Origin: JAJYKC01 sp963823105
GTDB taxonomy: Bacteria; Acidobacteriota; Terriglobia; Bryobacterales; Bryobacteraceae
Length of the DNA stretch: 64,000 bases
Direction: 5' to 3'
Assembly: GCA_963823105.1 (NCBI GenBank)
Contig: CAWGKC010000005.1
Span: 1,494,058-1,558,057, forward strand
Shown here: positions 1-10,208 of the stretch, one piece after another
How positions within the stretch are numbered: position 1 is the stretch's first letter
Layout: every line of letters starts with the position of its first letter
The notes under the pieces: generated by a model
Database searches by the model: none
Seen by the model: only the letters and a program-made list of their open reading frames with translations
Told to the model about the DNA's origin: nothing
Translations under genes and position numbers: made by a program

Positions 1-2
1 GT

Positions 3-620
3 ATGAGAGAAGGGCTTGCCCACGACATTCTCGGACTCACCGCGGAACACATTTTTCTGGTGGCCGTCGCGATGGCGATCGCCGCCGGCGCGGGGATTCC
101 ACTCGGCGTTTTATCCGCCCGCAACGCCACGCCTCGCCGCTGGCTGCTCGGTTTTTCGAGCGTCATGCAAACCGTTCCCAGCCTCGCGTTGTTCGGATTC
201 CTGATTCCGGTTCCCTGGATCGGAGGCATCGGCAAGCGCACGGCGATCATTGCATTGGTGCTTTACGCCCTGCTGCCCATTCTGCGCAACACCGTCGCCG
301 GAATCGCCGGCGTCGATCCCGCCGTGCGGGAGTCCGCGGTCGCCATGGGGATGACCGGCCGCCAGATTCTCTTCGACGTGGAACTGCCACTGGCCGCCCG
401 CACCATTCTCGCCGGCTTGCGCGTCGCCACGGTGGCGACGGTGGGCGCCGCGACCATCGCCGCCGCGATTGGAGGAGGCGGACTCGGCGAGTTCATTTTC
501 CGCGGCATCGCCAGCGTCGACACCACCCAGATTCTGGCCGGCGCCATTCCCGCCGCGCTTTTGGCTCTTGCCGCCGATGGAGGACTCGGTTGGATCGAAA
601 ACCGCTTCGCGCCGGCTTAG
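3..620 (+). CDS. Osmoprotectant (glycine betaine/choline-type) ABC transporter permease
   Basis: Inner-membrane permease of an OpuB/ProW-type importer for compatible solutes. The protein has about five hydrophobic segments and a typical permease EAA loop around residues 110-130 (ESAVAMG...ELPLA), which contacts the ATPase. At 205 residues it matches short permeases of this family. The ATG lies two bases inside the window edge, so a slightly longer N-terminus cannot be excluded. The downstream gene overlaps its 3' end by 31 bp and encodes the matching binding lipoprotein. The ATPase gene presumably lies just outside the window. The family call is confident; the exact substrate is inferred. Confidence 0.85.
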   Translation: MREGLAHDILGLTAEHIFLVAVAMAIAAGAGIPLGVLSARNATPRRWLLGFSSVMQTVPSLALFGFLIPVPWIGGIGKRTAIIALVLYALLPILRNTVAGIAGVDPAVRESAVAMGMTGRQILFDVELPLAARTILAGLRVATVATVGAATIAAAIGGGGLGEFIFRGIASVDTTQILAGAIPAALLALAADGGLGWIENRFAPA

Positions 621-1465
621 CTCTCTGCCTGTCGCTCGCCGCCTGTTCTTCGCGGCCGGAGGTCGCGGTGGGGTCGAAGAACTTCACCGAGCAGGTGATT
701 CTGGGCGAAGTCGCCGCTCAGCACCTGGAGCGCCGCCTGCACATTCCCGTGAGGCGCGCCTTGAATCTGGGAGGAACTCTCCTCGCCCATCAGGCGATAG
801 AAAACCGCCAGATCGATCTGTATCCCGAATACAGCGGCACCGCCTTCACCGCCATCCTTCATCACCGCGGCGTGACCGATCCGGCGCAATTGCTCGATCA
901 GGTTCGCGCCGAGTACGCATCGGCTTTGCAATTGAAATGGATGGACCCGCTCGGCTTCAACGATTCGTTCGCCATGGTGGTTACTCAAAAATTCGCGCGG
1001 GAAAAGCGCCTTGAAACGCTCACCGACGCGACCGCCGTTCCCGGCGGATGGACGCTGGGCACCGGATACGAATTCCTGGAACGCCCCGACGGCTTCCGCG
1101 CCCTGCTCTCGATCTATCCGAAATTGCGGTGGAAGGCTCCGCCGAAAACAATGGATCTCGGCCTGCTGTATAAGGCGCTCGATCAAAATCAGGTGGACAT
1201 GGTGGCCGGCAACACCACCGATGCGGCGCTCTCCCGCTCGGACTTGAAGATTCTCACGGACGACCAGCACGCGTTCCCGCCGTATCAAGCTTCTTTCGTC
1301 GTCCGCTTCGATTCGCTCTCGCGGATTCCCGGCCTGGAAGCCGCGCTCGCCGAACTCTCCGGGAAAATTTCCGACACGGCCATGCGCCAGATGAATGCGG
1401 AAGTGGACGTTCAACACCGGCCCGTGCGCGCCGTGGCCGCCGAATTTCTGAGGACGATTCCCTAA
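590..1465 (+). CDS. Osmoprotectant ABC transporter substrate-binding lipoprotein
   Basis: Periplasmic solute-binding protein of the OpuAC/OsmX/ProX class for quaternary amines. It starts at a TTG inside the permease gene, which suggests translational coupling. A short signal peptide ends in a lipobox (SLAAC, Cys19), so the mature protein is probably a lipoprotein. The mature start VAVGSKNFTEQVILGE is the family signature, followed by the DLYPEYSGTA motif that forms part of the ligand pocket. Length of 291 residues is normal. Together with the upstream permease it forms an osmostress import module. Ligand identity cannot be read from the sequence. Confidence 0.88.
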   Translation: MDRKPLRAGLALCLSLAACSSRPEVAVGSKNFTEQVILGEVAAQHLERRLHIPVRRALNLGGTLLAHQAIENRQIDLYPEYSGTAFTAILHHRGVTDPAQLLDQVRAEYASALQLKWMDPLGFNDSFAMVVTQKFAREKRLETLTDATAVPGGWTLGTGYEFLERPDGFRALLSIYPKLRWKAPPKTMDLGLLYKALDQNQVDMVAGNTTDAALSRSDLKILTDDQHAFPPYQASFVVRFDSLSRIPGLEAALAELSGKISDTAMRQMNAEVDVQHRPVRAVAAEFLRTIP

Positions 1466-1474
1466 CCTCCGTCG

Positions 1475-2290
1475 TCAGACGTGGGCGAGAAATCGTGCTT
1501 TCGTTCTGGCCAGCAGCGGGTCGATGGGCTCGCTCCATATCGCGTTGTTGAAAATCTCCACTTCGATCGGGCCGGTGTAACCTGCCGCTTCGACCGCTGC
1601 GCGGATGCGCCGCAGCTCGATCACGCCGTCGCCCATCATCCCGCGCCCCATCAAAAAATCGGGCGTGGGCACCGTCCAATCGGAAACATGAAAGCCAACG
1701 ATTCGGGAGCCCGTCAACGCAATCTGCGCGTAAAGATCCGGATCCCACCACACGTGATAAGCGTCGACGACCACGCCCGCTTGCGGTCCCAGTCGCGTGG
1801 CCATCGAATTCGCTTCGGCCAGCGTAACGATCGCAGATCGCTCGGCGGCAAACATGGGATGCAGCGGTTCGATTCCCAGCTTTACGCCGAGCTCGCCCGC
1901 ATCGGGGATCAGCGCCGCGATGCCGTCCTCAATCATCGTGCGCGCGGCGCCGATGTCGCGATCCAGCGCCGGGCCGCAGACCAAAACGAGAACGTGCGTG
2001 CCGAAAGCCGCCGCCTGCTCCAACGCGCGCCGGTTATCGTCGATCCGCGCCCGCCGCTCCGCCGCCGTGGCCGCTGGAAACATTCCGCCGCGGCAAAGGC
2101 TGGAAACGCGCAGGCCCGCCTCGCGAACCATTCGCGCATCCTCGGCGACGGAAGCAGACAGCTTGTGCCGCCACGGCGCGATCCACGAAATGCCCGCGCG
2201 CTTGCAAGCCTCCACCGCCTCCCGCAGCGAGAGCCGATCCGAGGTGATCTGATTGAAGCTGAGACGGGCGAGGTCGGGCGGTCCTGCCAT
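1475..2290 (-). CDS. Sugar phosphate isomerase/epimerase (xylose-isomerase-like TIM barrel)
   Basis: Last gene of a three-gene minus-strand operon. The 271-residue protein has the AP-endonuclease-2/xylose-isomerase-like TIM-barrel pattern, with expected divalent-metal ligands Glu141 (IEPLHP), Asp176 (VVDAYHVWWD), His201 (GFHVSD) and Glu245 (IEVEIFN). Such enzymes isomerise or epimerise sugars, inositol derivatives or keto-acids. It lies one base downstream of the DUF993 gene and is certainly co-transcribed with it. The combination with a DUF993 protein and a Gfo/Idh/MocA oxidoreductase suggests breakdown of an unusual sugar or polyol. The true substrate is unknown. Confidence 0.85.
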   Translation of the reverse strand: MAGPPDLARLSFNQITSDRLSLREAVEACKRAGISWIAPWRHKLSASVAEDARMVREAGLRVSSLCRGGMFPAATAAERRARIDDNRRALEQAAAFGTHVLVLVCGPALDRDIGAARTMIEDGIAALIPDAGELGVKLGIEPLHPMFAAERSAIVTLAEANSMATRLGPQAGVVVDAYHVWWDPDLYAQIALTGSRIVGFHVSDWTVPTPDFLMGRGMMGDGVIELRRIRAAVEAAGYTGPIEVEIFNNAIWSEPIDPLLARTKARFLAHV

Positions 2291-2291
2291 G

Positions 2292-3461
2292 TCAATTTCC
2301 CTCGACGCCCGCGAGCGCCAGAACGGCGCGCATCTGGCGCACCGCCAGATCGGGATCGCGAATCAATCCCGCGCCTCCGGCCAGCTCGAACAGTTCCGAC
2401 AAATGAACGATGGAACGCGTCCCCTGCTGGGCGCCGAGCATCTGGAAATGATTCTGGTGCCCATTGATATAGGCGAGAAAAACCACGCCGGTTTTATAGG
2501 CGTAAGTCGGTGCTTCAAAAAGGTGACGCGAGAGCGCGACGGTTGGACGGAGGATCTCGCTGAATCCCGCCCGGTCGCCATCGTCGAGCGCGCGTAGAGC
2601 GGCGGACGCGGCCGGGGCGATCGGATCGAAGATGCCCAGCAAGGCGTGACTGAAGCCGCGCTCATCGCCAAGAATCAGTTCGTCGTAGTGAAAATCGTCT
2701 CCCGTGTACATCCGAACGCTCTCGGGAAGCCGGCGGCGCATCTCCACTTCCCGCTGCGAATCGAGCAGCGAAATCTTGATCCCGTCGATCTTGCCGCGGT
2801 GCGCCGCGATGATCTCCAGGCAGGTTCCCATGGCGTCGCCGATGTCCGAAGATCCCCAGTATCCCGCCAGCGCCGGGTCGAACATATCGCCCAGCCAGTG
2901 CAGGATCGCCGGTCTCGCAAGCTGTCCAAGGACCGCTCCGTAAACCGACGCATAATCCTCCGGACCCTTCGCGCACGCCGCCAGCGCGCGGCTGGCCATC
3001 AGAATCACCTGCCCGCCCTCGCGTTCGACGCTGGAGCACTGTTCTTCGTATGCCGCTTGCACATCCGCCAACGAGAGTCCCGGCGAGATGCGCAAGTGGT
3101 CCGTGCCCGCGCCGCAAGCGATGCGTCCACCCACCGCGCGGGCTTCGGCGATCGAAAGCCGGATGAGTTGCCGCGCCGATTCCCAATCCAAACCTCCGCC
3201 GCGCTGCGCCGTGTCCATCGCCTCGGCGACGGCAAAACCCTGCGACCACAAATAGCGGCGATAAGCGAGCGTCGCGTCCCAATCGATCGCCACGCCGGAA
3301 AGCGGATTCACCGCCGCCAAAGGATCGGAAACCACATGGGCCGCGGCGAATGCGATCCGGCTTGTAAACGGATCGCTCCGCGCGTGCCAGCGGCGCGGCT
3401 CGGGCACAACGTACTCTCGGAGCGTCCGGTCGCGTTGCGGAAGTGCGATGGATAGAGGCAT
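2292..3461 (-). CDS. DUF993 family protein (dihydrodipicolinate-synthase-like)
   Basis: The 389-residue protein matches the DUF993 family, related to the DapA/N-acetylneuraminate-lyase aldolase superfamily. Recognisable stretches are GDDFHYDELILGD and GFSHALLGIFDPIAPA, and near the C-terminus YINGHQNHFQMLGAQQGTRS. The open frame extends upstream to 3617, but that part lies within the preceding oxidoreductase gene; the Met at 3461 gives the conserved start PLSIALPQRDRTLREY and sits 6 bp after the upstream stop. It is probably a lyase acting on a keto-sugar acid. Function is inferred from family and operon context only. Confidence 0.82.
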   Translation of the reverse strand: MPLSIALPQRDRTLREYVVPEPRRWHARSDPFTSRIAFAAAHVVSDPLAAVNPLSGVAIDWDATLAYRRYLWSQGFAVAEAMDTAQRGGGLDWESARQLIRLSIAEARAVGGRIACGAGTDHLRISPGLSLADVQAAYEEQCSSVEREGGQVILMASRALAACAKGPEDYASVYGAVLGQLARPAILHWLGDMFDPALAGYWGSSDIGDAMGTCLEIIAAHRGKIDGIKISLLDSQREVEMRRRLPESVRMYTGDDFHYDELILGDERGFSHALLGIFDPIAPAASAALRALDDGDRAGFSEILRPTVALSRHLFEAPTYAYKTGVVFLAYINGHQNHFQMLGAQQGTRSIVHLSELFELAGGAGLIRDPDLAVRQMRAVLALAGVEGN

Positions 3462-3466
3462 CGGCG

Positions 3467-4615
3467 TCAGGGCAAAGCGAGTTCGGGCACGTCCATCCAG
3501 CGGCGCTCCCGCCACGAATTCATCCCCAATTCGGCGATCTGCACTCCGCGCGCGCCGTCGAGAAACGAATGAGGGAAGGGCGCGTCCTCGGCCACGTGGC
3601 GCAGGAACGCCTCCCATTGCACTTTAAACGCGTTCTCGAATACCTCGTTATCGGGAACCTCCTGCCAATGCTCGCGGTACTTCCACGGAGAAGGAATGTC
3701 CGGATTCCATATCGACTTGGGCGTCGCCGCGCGATGCTGGATCCGGCAATCCCGCAATCCCGCGACGGCGCTGCCTTCCGTCCCGTCCACCTGAATCTCC
3801 AGCAGCTCGTCGCGATTGACGCGCACCGCCCACGACGAGTTCATCTGCGCCACCGCGCCGCCCGCGATCTCAAAAATCGCATAGGCCGAATCGTCCGCGG
3901 TGCATGGGTATGCGCGGCCGTTCTCGTCGAAGCGCTCGCCGATGTGCGTCGCGCCGTGGCACAGCAGCGCTTTCACGCGCCCGAATAACCCTTCCAACAC
4001 ATACTGCCAATGCGCGAACATGTCCAAAATAATTCCGCCGCCGTCTTCCTTGCGATAGTTCCACGAAGGCCGCTGCGCCGCTTGCCAGTCGCCCTCGAAG
4101 ACCCAGTAACCGAACTCGCCCCGAATCGACAGGATGCGTCCGAAGAACCCGCCATCGATCAGCCGCTTCAACTTTCGCAGCCCCGGCAGGAACAATTTAT
4201 CCTGCACCACGCCGTTCTTGCAACCCTTCTCCTTGGCCAATCGCGCCAGCTCGAGCGCCTCGGCGACGCTCGAGGCCAGCGGCTTTTCGCAATAAACGTG
4301 CTTGCCCTTGGCGAGCGCCGCCCGCACCGCGGCCATCCGCCGCGACGTCACTTGCGCGTCGAAATAAATGGGCGCGCTCGCGTCCCTCAGGCATTCCTCC
4401 GCATCGGTGCTCCAACGCGTGAGTCCGTATTTTCCAGCCAGTTCGCGCAGCTTCGTTTCGTTCCGTCCCAGAAGAATCGGCTCGGGATAAAGCCGGCTGC
4501 CGTCGGCCAGCAATACGCCGCCCTCGTCGCGAATCGCCAGTAAGGAACGCACCAGATGCTGATGCGTTCCCATACGGCCCGTGACGCCGTTCAGAATGAT
4601 CCCGACGCTCTTCAT
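3467..4615 (-). CDS. Gfo/Idh/MocA family NAD(P)-dependent oxidoreductase
   Basis: First gene of the catabolic operon. The protein (about 382 aa) opens with an atypical Rossmann loop (ILNGVTGRMG) and carries the family motif CEKPLA at about residues 109-114, whose Lys helps catalysis. The second half contains the substrate-domain pattern with EFGYWVFEGDW and WNYRKEDGGGIILDMFAHW. An in-frame Met ten codons upstream exists, but the Met at 4615 directly precedes the nucleotide-binding strand and fits the family start. It likely oxidises a sugar or polyol hydroxyl to feed the DUF993 and TIM-barrel enzymes encoded downstream. Confidence 0.87.
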   Translation of the reverse strand: MKSVGIILNGVTGRMGTHQHLVRSLLAIRDEGGVLLADGSRLYPEPILLGRNETKLRELAGKYGLTRWSTDAEECLRDASAPIYFDAQVTSRRMAAVRAALAKGKHVYCEKPLASSVAEALELARLAKEKGCKNGVVQDKLFLPGLRKLKRLIDGGFFGRILSIRGEFGYWVFEGDWQAAQRPSWNYRKEDGGGIILDMFAHWQYVLEGLFGRVKALLCHGATHIGERFDENGRAYPCTADDSAYAIFEIAGGAVAQMNSSWAVRVNRDELLEIQVDGTEGSAVAGLRDCRIQHRAATPKSIWNPDIPSPWKYREHWQEVPDNEVFENAFKVQWEAFLRHVAEDAPFPHSFLDGARGVQIAELGMNSWRERRWMDVPELALP

Positions 4616-4663
4616 GATTCGCCTTTCCCCTGGCGAACATAGCACAAGGCCGCGCGGCGCCGG

Positions 4664-6820
4664 TCAATTGTGCGCCGGCGAGGCGGCGGTCCCGTTCGGC
4701 GGCAGCGGCGCGGCCACGGCGATCCGCGTCCTTGGAAACGCGAACTTCTGCCCTAATTCGTCGATCACGTTCACCTGGCAGACGTACTCTCCGGGCTTCA
4801 GGTCTTTTATTCTTGCCCGCAGGCGGATCGGAAGTGTGTCGCTCCGTTTCGCGTCCGGCCGGCTTCCGCGAACAGCCGCCGTCTCCAGCACCTTTTGATC
4901 GCCGCGATAGATAGCGAGATTCGCCGCGACACTCGACACCCGCATCGTTTGCGCCATCCCCTCCGGCACGGCGGGATCGTAGAGTTCGAAATAGACGAAG
5001 AGATCCTGCCCGTCGCGAAACACTCGCGTGACGTTCGGCACCGTCTTCACGCCGTTTTCGATCAACGGATCCTCGGCGATCAATTTCGCCCCGTTCTTCA
5101 CCGCCGCGATCTGCGCTCCGCTTCCCGTCCCCTTGATCGCCTCGCGCTGATTGCTCAGAACGACGGAGCTCAGCCTCGGCGCTTTCGCCGACCCCAGATC
5201 GGGAATCGTGAACGGCGTGTCGAACGTCCCCGTCTTTCCCTCCCCGTTCTCCCGCGCGACGAATCGCAGCGTATACCGGCCGGGCGCCAGCGTCATACCC
5301 GTGTCGTACTGCACTTGCTTGACGGCCACCTCCGCCGCTCTCGTTTCATCCACCTTCAGCGGAATCGTATCGCGCACCGTCGACGCCGGCCGGCCCTTCG
5401 CGTCCCGCACCATCGCGATAAAATCCAGTTCGGTCGCCTGCTTCGAACCCTTCCCCCGGAAGGCCAGCGCGGAGCCGGGAATCTTCACCGAGATCGGAAC
5501 GAAGTACTTGGCCCGCGTAAGCCGGAAGTAATCGATCTCGACGGCCAGCGGCAGCGCGGTAACCGGATTCTCGCTTTGGAGCGCCATCTGCAGCTCGGAT
5601 TCCTTGTCGCTCTCCTTCATCCGCGCGAAGCTCGAAGGTCCGTAGTAACCCGGCCGGTAGTCGAGTTTGGCGCGAAGCGAAGCCGCATTGGAACCCAGTT
5701 TCACCTGAATGCGCCGGTACCGGCCGTCGTCGGACTTATTCGCGCTCGCGTAAGTCAGCATGTAATAGCTGGACATGTCTTCCTGCACTTGCCGCATGCC
5801 CAGAGTAAGATCGTTGGAATCGAGAAGCGCCTTTCCGCCGGTATCGGCCGCGAGCGAATAAAGCGTCTCCTGTTGATTGTTGAAACTATCCTTTAACGCC
5901 CGCTGTCCCGCTCCGCTGTAAATCTTGGAGCCGATCGGGCCGCTTTGCGAAGCGTCGCCGCCCGGAACTAGCGCCGTAAGCCCTCGCGCGTCGATCGGAT
6001 AAAACGCCACGTTGGCCCGCACCGCCGCGTTGATCGTCGCGCGAAGCTGCGATTGATTATCCACGCCCGTTTTCTCCACCCCGCTCGATAGATAAACCAG
6101 CGCCTTTTTCTCGGGAAACCGGCCCAGTTGGCGCGCGGCGTCTTCGAGCGCGGCCAGTTTGTTATCGGTGTTGAATATGTTGAACTCGGTCTCGTCCGCC
6201 GTGTACATGCCGCTCTGGTCTTCCGAATCGGCGCCGGTATCGGCCATCGATGCCAATTCGCTCGAATCGCCGATGTGAAGTTTTTGTATCGCGCCGATCA
6301 GCGCCTCGCGGTCGGAAGTGAAATCCTCCAACGTCTTCAATTCGCTCCCAAACACCATGATCGATACCGAGTCGCTCTCCGTCATTTGCGTATTCAGAAA
6401 CTGAATCGCCGCTTTCCCGGCGCGGATCTGTTCGGCCGGTTGCATGGAGGACAAATCGAAAAGGAGGACGATCAACCGGTGATCGCGCAGCGTCCGGCCG
6501 TTCGCCGCCGCAGCCGGCGCGGGCGCGGCCGGTGGCGGGGAAGCCGGCCGCGTCCGCAGCGCCGGCGCCGCCAGTGGAGGAAGCGTCCGTGCCTCGAGTT
6601 TCTGCAAATCGCAACTCTGCAACTGTTGCAACTTGCCATCCTCATACAACTGGAAATCGTCTTTCGTGAGCGTCGTCACTGGCTTTCCATCGCGGCCCGT
6701 CACCGTGACGTTCACGACAACCACGTTCGCCGTCGTCGAGAACGTGGGCCGTTGGACGGCCTGCGGAGCCGACGGCGCGGCCAGAGCCAAAGCGGTGAGG
6801 ATCGCGGCAAGTCGTTTCAA
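4664..6820 (-). CDS. VWA-domain exported protein (acidobacterial VWFA-related family)
   Basis: A 718-residue exported protein. The Sec signal peptide is clear (KRLAAILTALALAAPSAPQA). Next comes the acidobacterial signature VTVTGRDGKPVTTLTKDDFQ with LYEDGKLQ, then a VWA domain at about residues 110-370 with a degenerate metal site (FDLSSM instead of DxSxS). A C-terminal beta-rich region of about 300 residues follows. Translation starts at a TTG overlapping the TGA stop of the upstream TonB-type receptor by 4 bp, so the two are translationally coupled and probably act together in the envelope. Exact function is unknown. Confidence 0.85.
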   Translation of the reverse strand: MKRLAAILTALALAAPSAPQAVQRPTFSTTANVVVVNVTVTGRDGKPVTTLTKDDFQLYEDGKLQQLQSCDLQKLEARTLPPLAAPALRTRPASPPPAAPAPAAAANGRTLRDHRLIVLLFDLSSMQPAEQIRAGKAAIQFLNTQMTESDSVSIMVFGSELKTLEDFTSDREALIGAIQKLHIGDSSELASMADTGADSEDQSGMYTADETEFNIFNTDNKLAALEDAARQLGRFPEKKALVYLSSGVEKTGVDNQSQLRATINAAVRANVAFYPIDARGLTALVPGGDASQSGPIGSKIYSGAGQRALKDSFNNQQETLYSLAADTGGKALLDSNDLTLGMRQVQEDMSSYYMLTYASANKSDDGRYRRIQVKLGSNAASLRAKLDYRPGYYGPSSFARMKESDKESELQMALQSENPVTALPLAVEIDYFRLTRAKYFVPISVKIPGSALAFRGKGSKQATELDFIAMVRDAKGRPASTVRDTIPLKVDETRAAEVAVKQVQYDTGMTLAPGRYTLRFVARENGEGKTGTFDTPFTIPDLGSAKAPRLSSVVLSNQREAIKGTGSGAQIAAVKNGAKLIAEDPLIENGVKTVPNVTRVFRDGQDLFVYFELYDPAVPEGMAQTMRVSSVAANLAIYRGDQKVLETAAVRGSRPDAKRSDTLPIRLRARIKDLKPGEYVCQVNVIDELGQKFAFPRTRIAVAAPLPPNGTAASPAHN

Positions 6821-9800
6821 AACCGGAACCTCGTCACGACATCCAGCGTGCGCATCGTCGACGCCGTGCTCGCCAGTCCATAGTTGGTGGCGTTCACCAC
6901 CGTATATACATTCGTGATATTCACGGTGTTCAACACGTTGTTCGCCTCGAATCGCAACTCGAACCGCCGCCGCGATTCGCCGAACTGGAACGAGCGCGCG
7001 AAGGCGATATTCAGCGCGAACAATCCCGGTCCCGGAATCGTGTTTCGTCCGGCATCGCCATACTCGCCCGGCGGCGGAATGGTGAAGGCCGCGGGGTTGA
7101 AGAATCCGGAGCCGGAGGAAACGGGCAGCCCCGTGGCCTCCGCGCGCCCGCTGCCGACGCCCGCCGTCTGCGCCAGCAGCGCCGTGTTCCCCAACGCCCG
7201 CGCCGTCAGCGGAGTTCCCGTCTCCGCCGTCACCTCCCCGCTAAGCTGCCAGTCGCGCAGCAGCCGCCCCCTCCAACCCTCCGAAGATACTCCGGAGCGG
7301 TCTAAGCCGACCGGCGACGTCAGCACAAAGTTGACGTCCAGATATTGACCGCGATTGAAACTCGACAGCCCGCGTTCGGCGGCGAGATCCAGCCAATTTT
7401 GAGCCACCGTGTTTCCCGCGCCCCCGAACGTCGAAGAATCGTCGATTGATTTCGAGTAAGTGTAGTACGCGTTCACCGAAATCCCGTGGCGCAGACGCTG
7501 CATCGCGTGAACCGTCAGCGCGTGATAAATCGAATCGCCCACGGAGGAGTCGTAAGTATAACCCGCGATGTTCCCCGCCTGAATCGTGCGCCCTCCGGTC
7601 AAGCCCGTGCTCGACGGCCCTTCGTTGGGAACCGTTAGTATGTCCAGCCTCGTGCCCTTGGTCCCCTGGTACCCAAGCTCGACGAAGAACCCTCGCGACA
7701 GCTCGTGCTGGATACTAAAATTCCAGCTCTGAGCGTAAGGCGTCCGGTAATTCCGGTCCACCGCATAGGTGTTTGTGATGTCGGCCGCCGTCGTCGTAAC
7801 GAAGCCCTCGGCCAGCGTCAGAAGATTCGCCGCGCTGGTGTTCACGTTGTTCGAGACGGCGAACGGCGGCTGCTGCGCCAATCGCGAGCCGAGGCCAATG
7901 TACCCTTGGCCGTTGTAGTAAATCCCATAGCCGGCGCGCACCAGGGTGGATCGCTTGAATCGCGGAACCTTCCAAGCCAGCCCGAGCCGGGGCGAGAAAT
8001 TATTGAGGTCCGGGTTGATCAGCCCGGCCGGGAACGCCCCCGTATACGGTCCGCTCTGGCCTGGAGTCACCACCGCCGCGCCCGCGAATCCGGGAGCGAT
8101 ATCCAGGTTCGCCAGCCGTTCGTACTTTTCCGTCATCGGCGAAAAATATTCGTAGCGCACGCCTAGCGTCAGGCTCAAGTTCGGATTCACCTTCCAATCG
8201 TCCATCGCGAACCCGCTCCAGACGTTCTCGCGAAGATAGACGTCGGAGTCGCCGTAGCGTATCGAACTCGATTGCGGCAGCCCCAGAAGATAGTCGGCGA
8301 AATCGAATCCGGTCCCGGCGGTCGGAAAGCCCTGAGCATTGACGGCGCTGGTGGCGAGGCCCGTGAAGTTGAACGTGCCGCGCCCATTCGGGTCGGTCAA
8401 ACTATTCAAATCGTTGCGGCCGTACTGCGCGCCCAGCGTCACGGTGTGGGTCCCGCGGCTAAGGATGACGCTCTCAGCGAAGGTCTGCCCTTGATTCCGC
8501 GTCAGCACCGGCGAAGCGTCGCTCAATGCGCCGAAGTTCGTGAAGTTCAAGCCGGGCGGCCCATAGTTCAAAGGATTGCCCGACGTTCCGGCGATGCCCA
8601 GCTCCGCCGCGACGTTCTGTCCGTTGGCGAAGAACGGCGTCGTTTCGTTCGTGTTCCGGTTGAACGTCACGCGCGCGCTGTTGATCGTCGCCGGTGTGAA
8701 ATTGTGCGTCCAAGTCAGATCGGTGGTTAGCCCCGACCCCGTCGCCGCATCCATAAATCCGTATGGCTGCGCGCCGTCGCCATCGCGCCGCTGATAGCTG
8801 AAATGATACGCCAACCGGTCTTTGGAAGAAACATTGCGCTGCGCGCGGAGGCCGAGGTTATCGCTGTTCTGAGGAACCGAGGCTTGGAATTCGTAATTGT
8901 TCACGGTGCCCGGCTGATTCGGCGGCGGGAAGTAAGCGAGCAACTTCTGCGCGATCGGGTCGATGCGGCTGGCCGGAATCGCATTGCCCGCGAACGGCGC
9001 GTGCGTCGACGGATCGTAAATGGAAACCGGTCCGGAAGTTTGCAGGCTTTGCGAAAAATTTCCCGCGCGTTCAAGCGCCGTCGGAACCGTTTCCACCGCC
9101 GTATAGGGGTTCCGGTTGCGAGTGCCGAAATAACTGAAAAAGAAAAACGTGGACGGGTCCTTCACCAGTTTCGGAATCACCAGCGGCCCTCCCGCCACCA
9201 GTCCGAACCGCGATTGCGCGTAAGAGGGCTCGGCGATATTTTGCCCCGTAATCGAAAACGGCTTCGCGTCGAGGGCGGAATTTCCCAGCGTGAAAAAAGC
9301 CATGCCGTGAATTCCGTTGGGCCTGCGCCGGTTGCCGAACTGCCTCGCGCCGGGCGGCCCTCCACCTGGTCCACGGCGTCCGCCGCCCCCTCCACCGGGA
9401 CCGCCGAAGCCGCCGCGTCCCCCTCCGCCCGGTCCGCCTCCCGCGCCTCCCGCGTCTCCTCCTCCGCCGAATCCCGGTGCGTTCGGCGTCTGGGCGGACA
9501 TGCCGTCGAAGCCCGGTCCCCCTCCAAATCCACCGCCCGGCGGGAATCCAGGACCGGAGTCCGGCGCCGCTCCCGCCTGCAAGCCTTGGCTCAGGCTGCC
9601 CGACACTAGGAATGCATCGTTTCCATTCGCTACCGCGGGCGCGGGGCCGGGCTGCGCCGTCGAAGCTCCGATCTCGCTTTGGATCTGCGCGTCCAGATTA
9701 TTCCCGTTGGAATTTCCCGCCGCCCGCGCCATTCCTTCGATTCTCTTGGCCACCGGCGATTCGGCCATTTGCAGCGTGAAGTCCCACTCCGCCGGTGTCC

Positions 9801-10057
9801 CCGGTGTAAATGTCACTTCTTTCTTCGCGGGTTCAAAGCCGAACATCGCAACCTGGATCGTCCATGCGCCGCCGCCCAGCGCGGGAAACGCGAACCGTCC
9901 GTCGGCGTCCGTCGCCGTCGCCAATTTCCGCCCCGCTTGTGCCGCCGTCACCATCGCTCCCGGAATCGTCTGGTTCGCCGACCGGACGATTCCCGGTCTG
10001 CGCCCACGAGGGCGCCACGCATTCCACTGCCGCGAAGGTAAGGTAGATAAGCTTCAC
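6817..10057 (-). CDS. TonB-dependent receptor-like outer-membrane protein, frameshifted near the N-terminus
   Basis: Large outer-membrane protein (about 1079 aa if repaired). The main frame (9954 to 6817, 1045 aa) lacks a signal peptide. A GTG at 10057 in the neighbouring frame gives a good one (KLIYLTFAAVECVAPSWAQ). Removing one G from the run at 9992-9994 joins them into QTG-IVRSANQTIPGA-MVTAAQAG, the usual start of a carboxypeptidase-regulatory fold. Next come a Gly/Pro-rich low-complexity linker (main-frame residues about 125-215), a plug-like region and an aromatic-rich beta barrel ending in RFRF. It is Oar-like and typical of Acidobacteria; the ligand is unknown. The indel is probably an error. 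Confidence 0.82.
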
Positions 10058-10208
10058 GATACATTGGACCGGCGATAGAAAGACGAACGCCGGTTACGAA
10101 AAGTGCGGTAAACTTTTGTCACATCCGGCGGTTGATGTTACTCTTCTTTACGCGGATCGGGTAACTTCCATCGTGCCGACGTCATCTTCGCTTCAGGAAG
10201 GAACCTCC

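Noticed and set aside
9317..10078. 253-codon Pro-rich plus-strand protein
   Set aside because: It is the antisense of the Gly-rich linker in the TonB-type receptor, where Gly codons read as Pro on the other strand.
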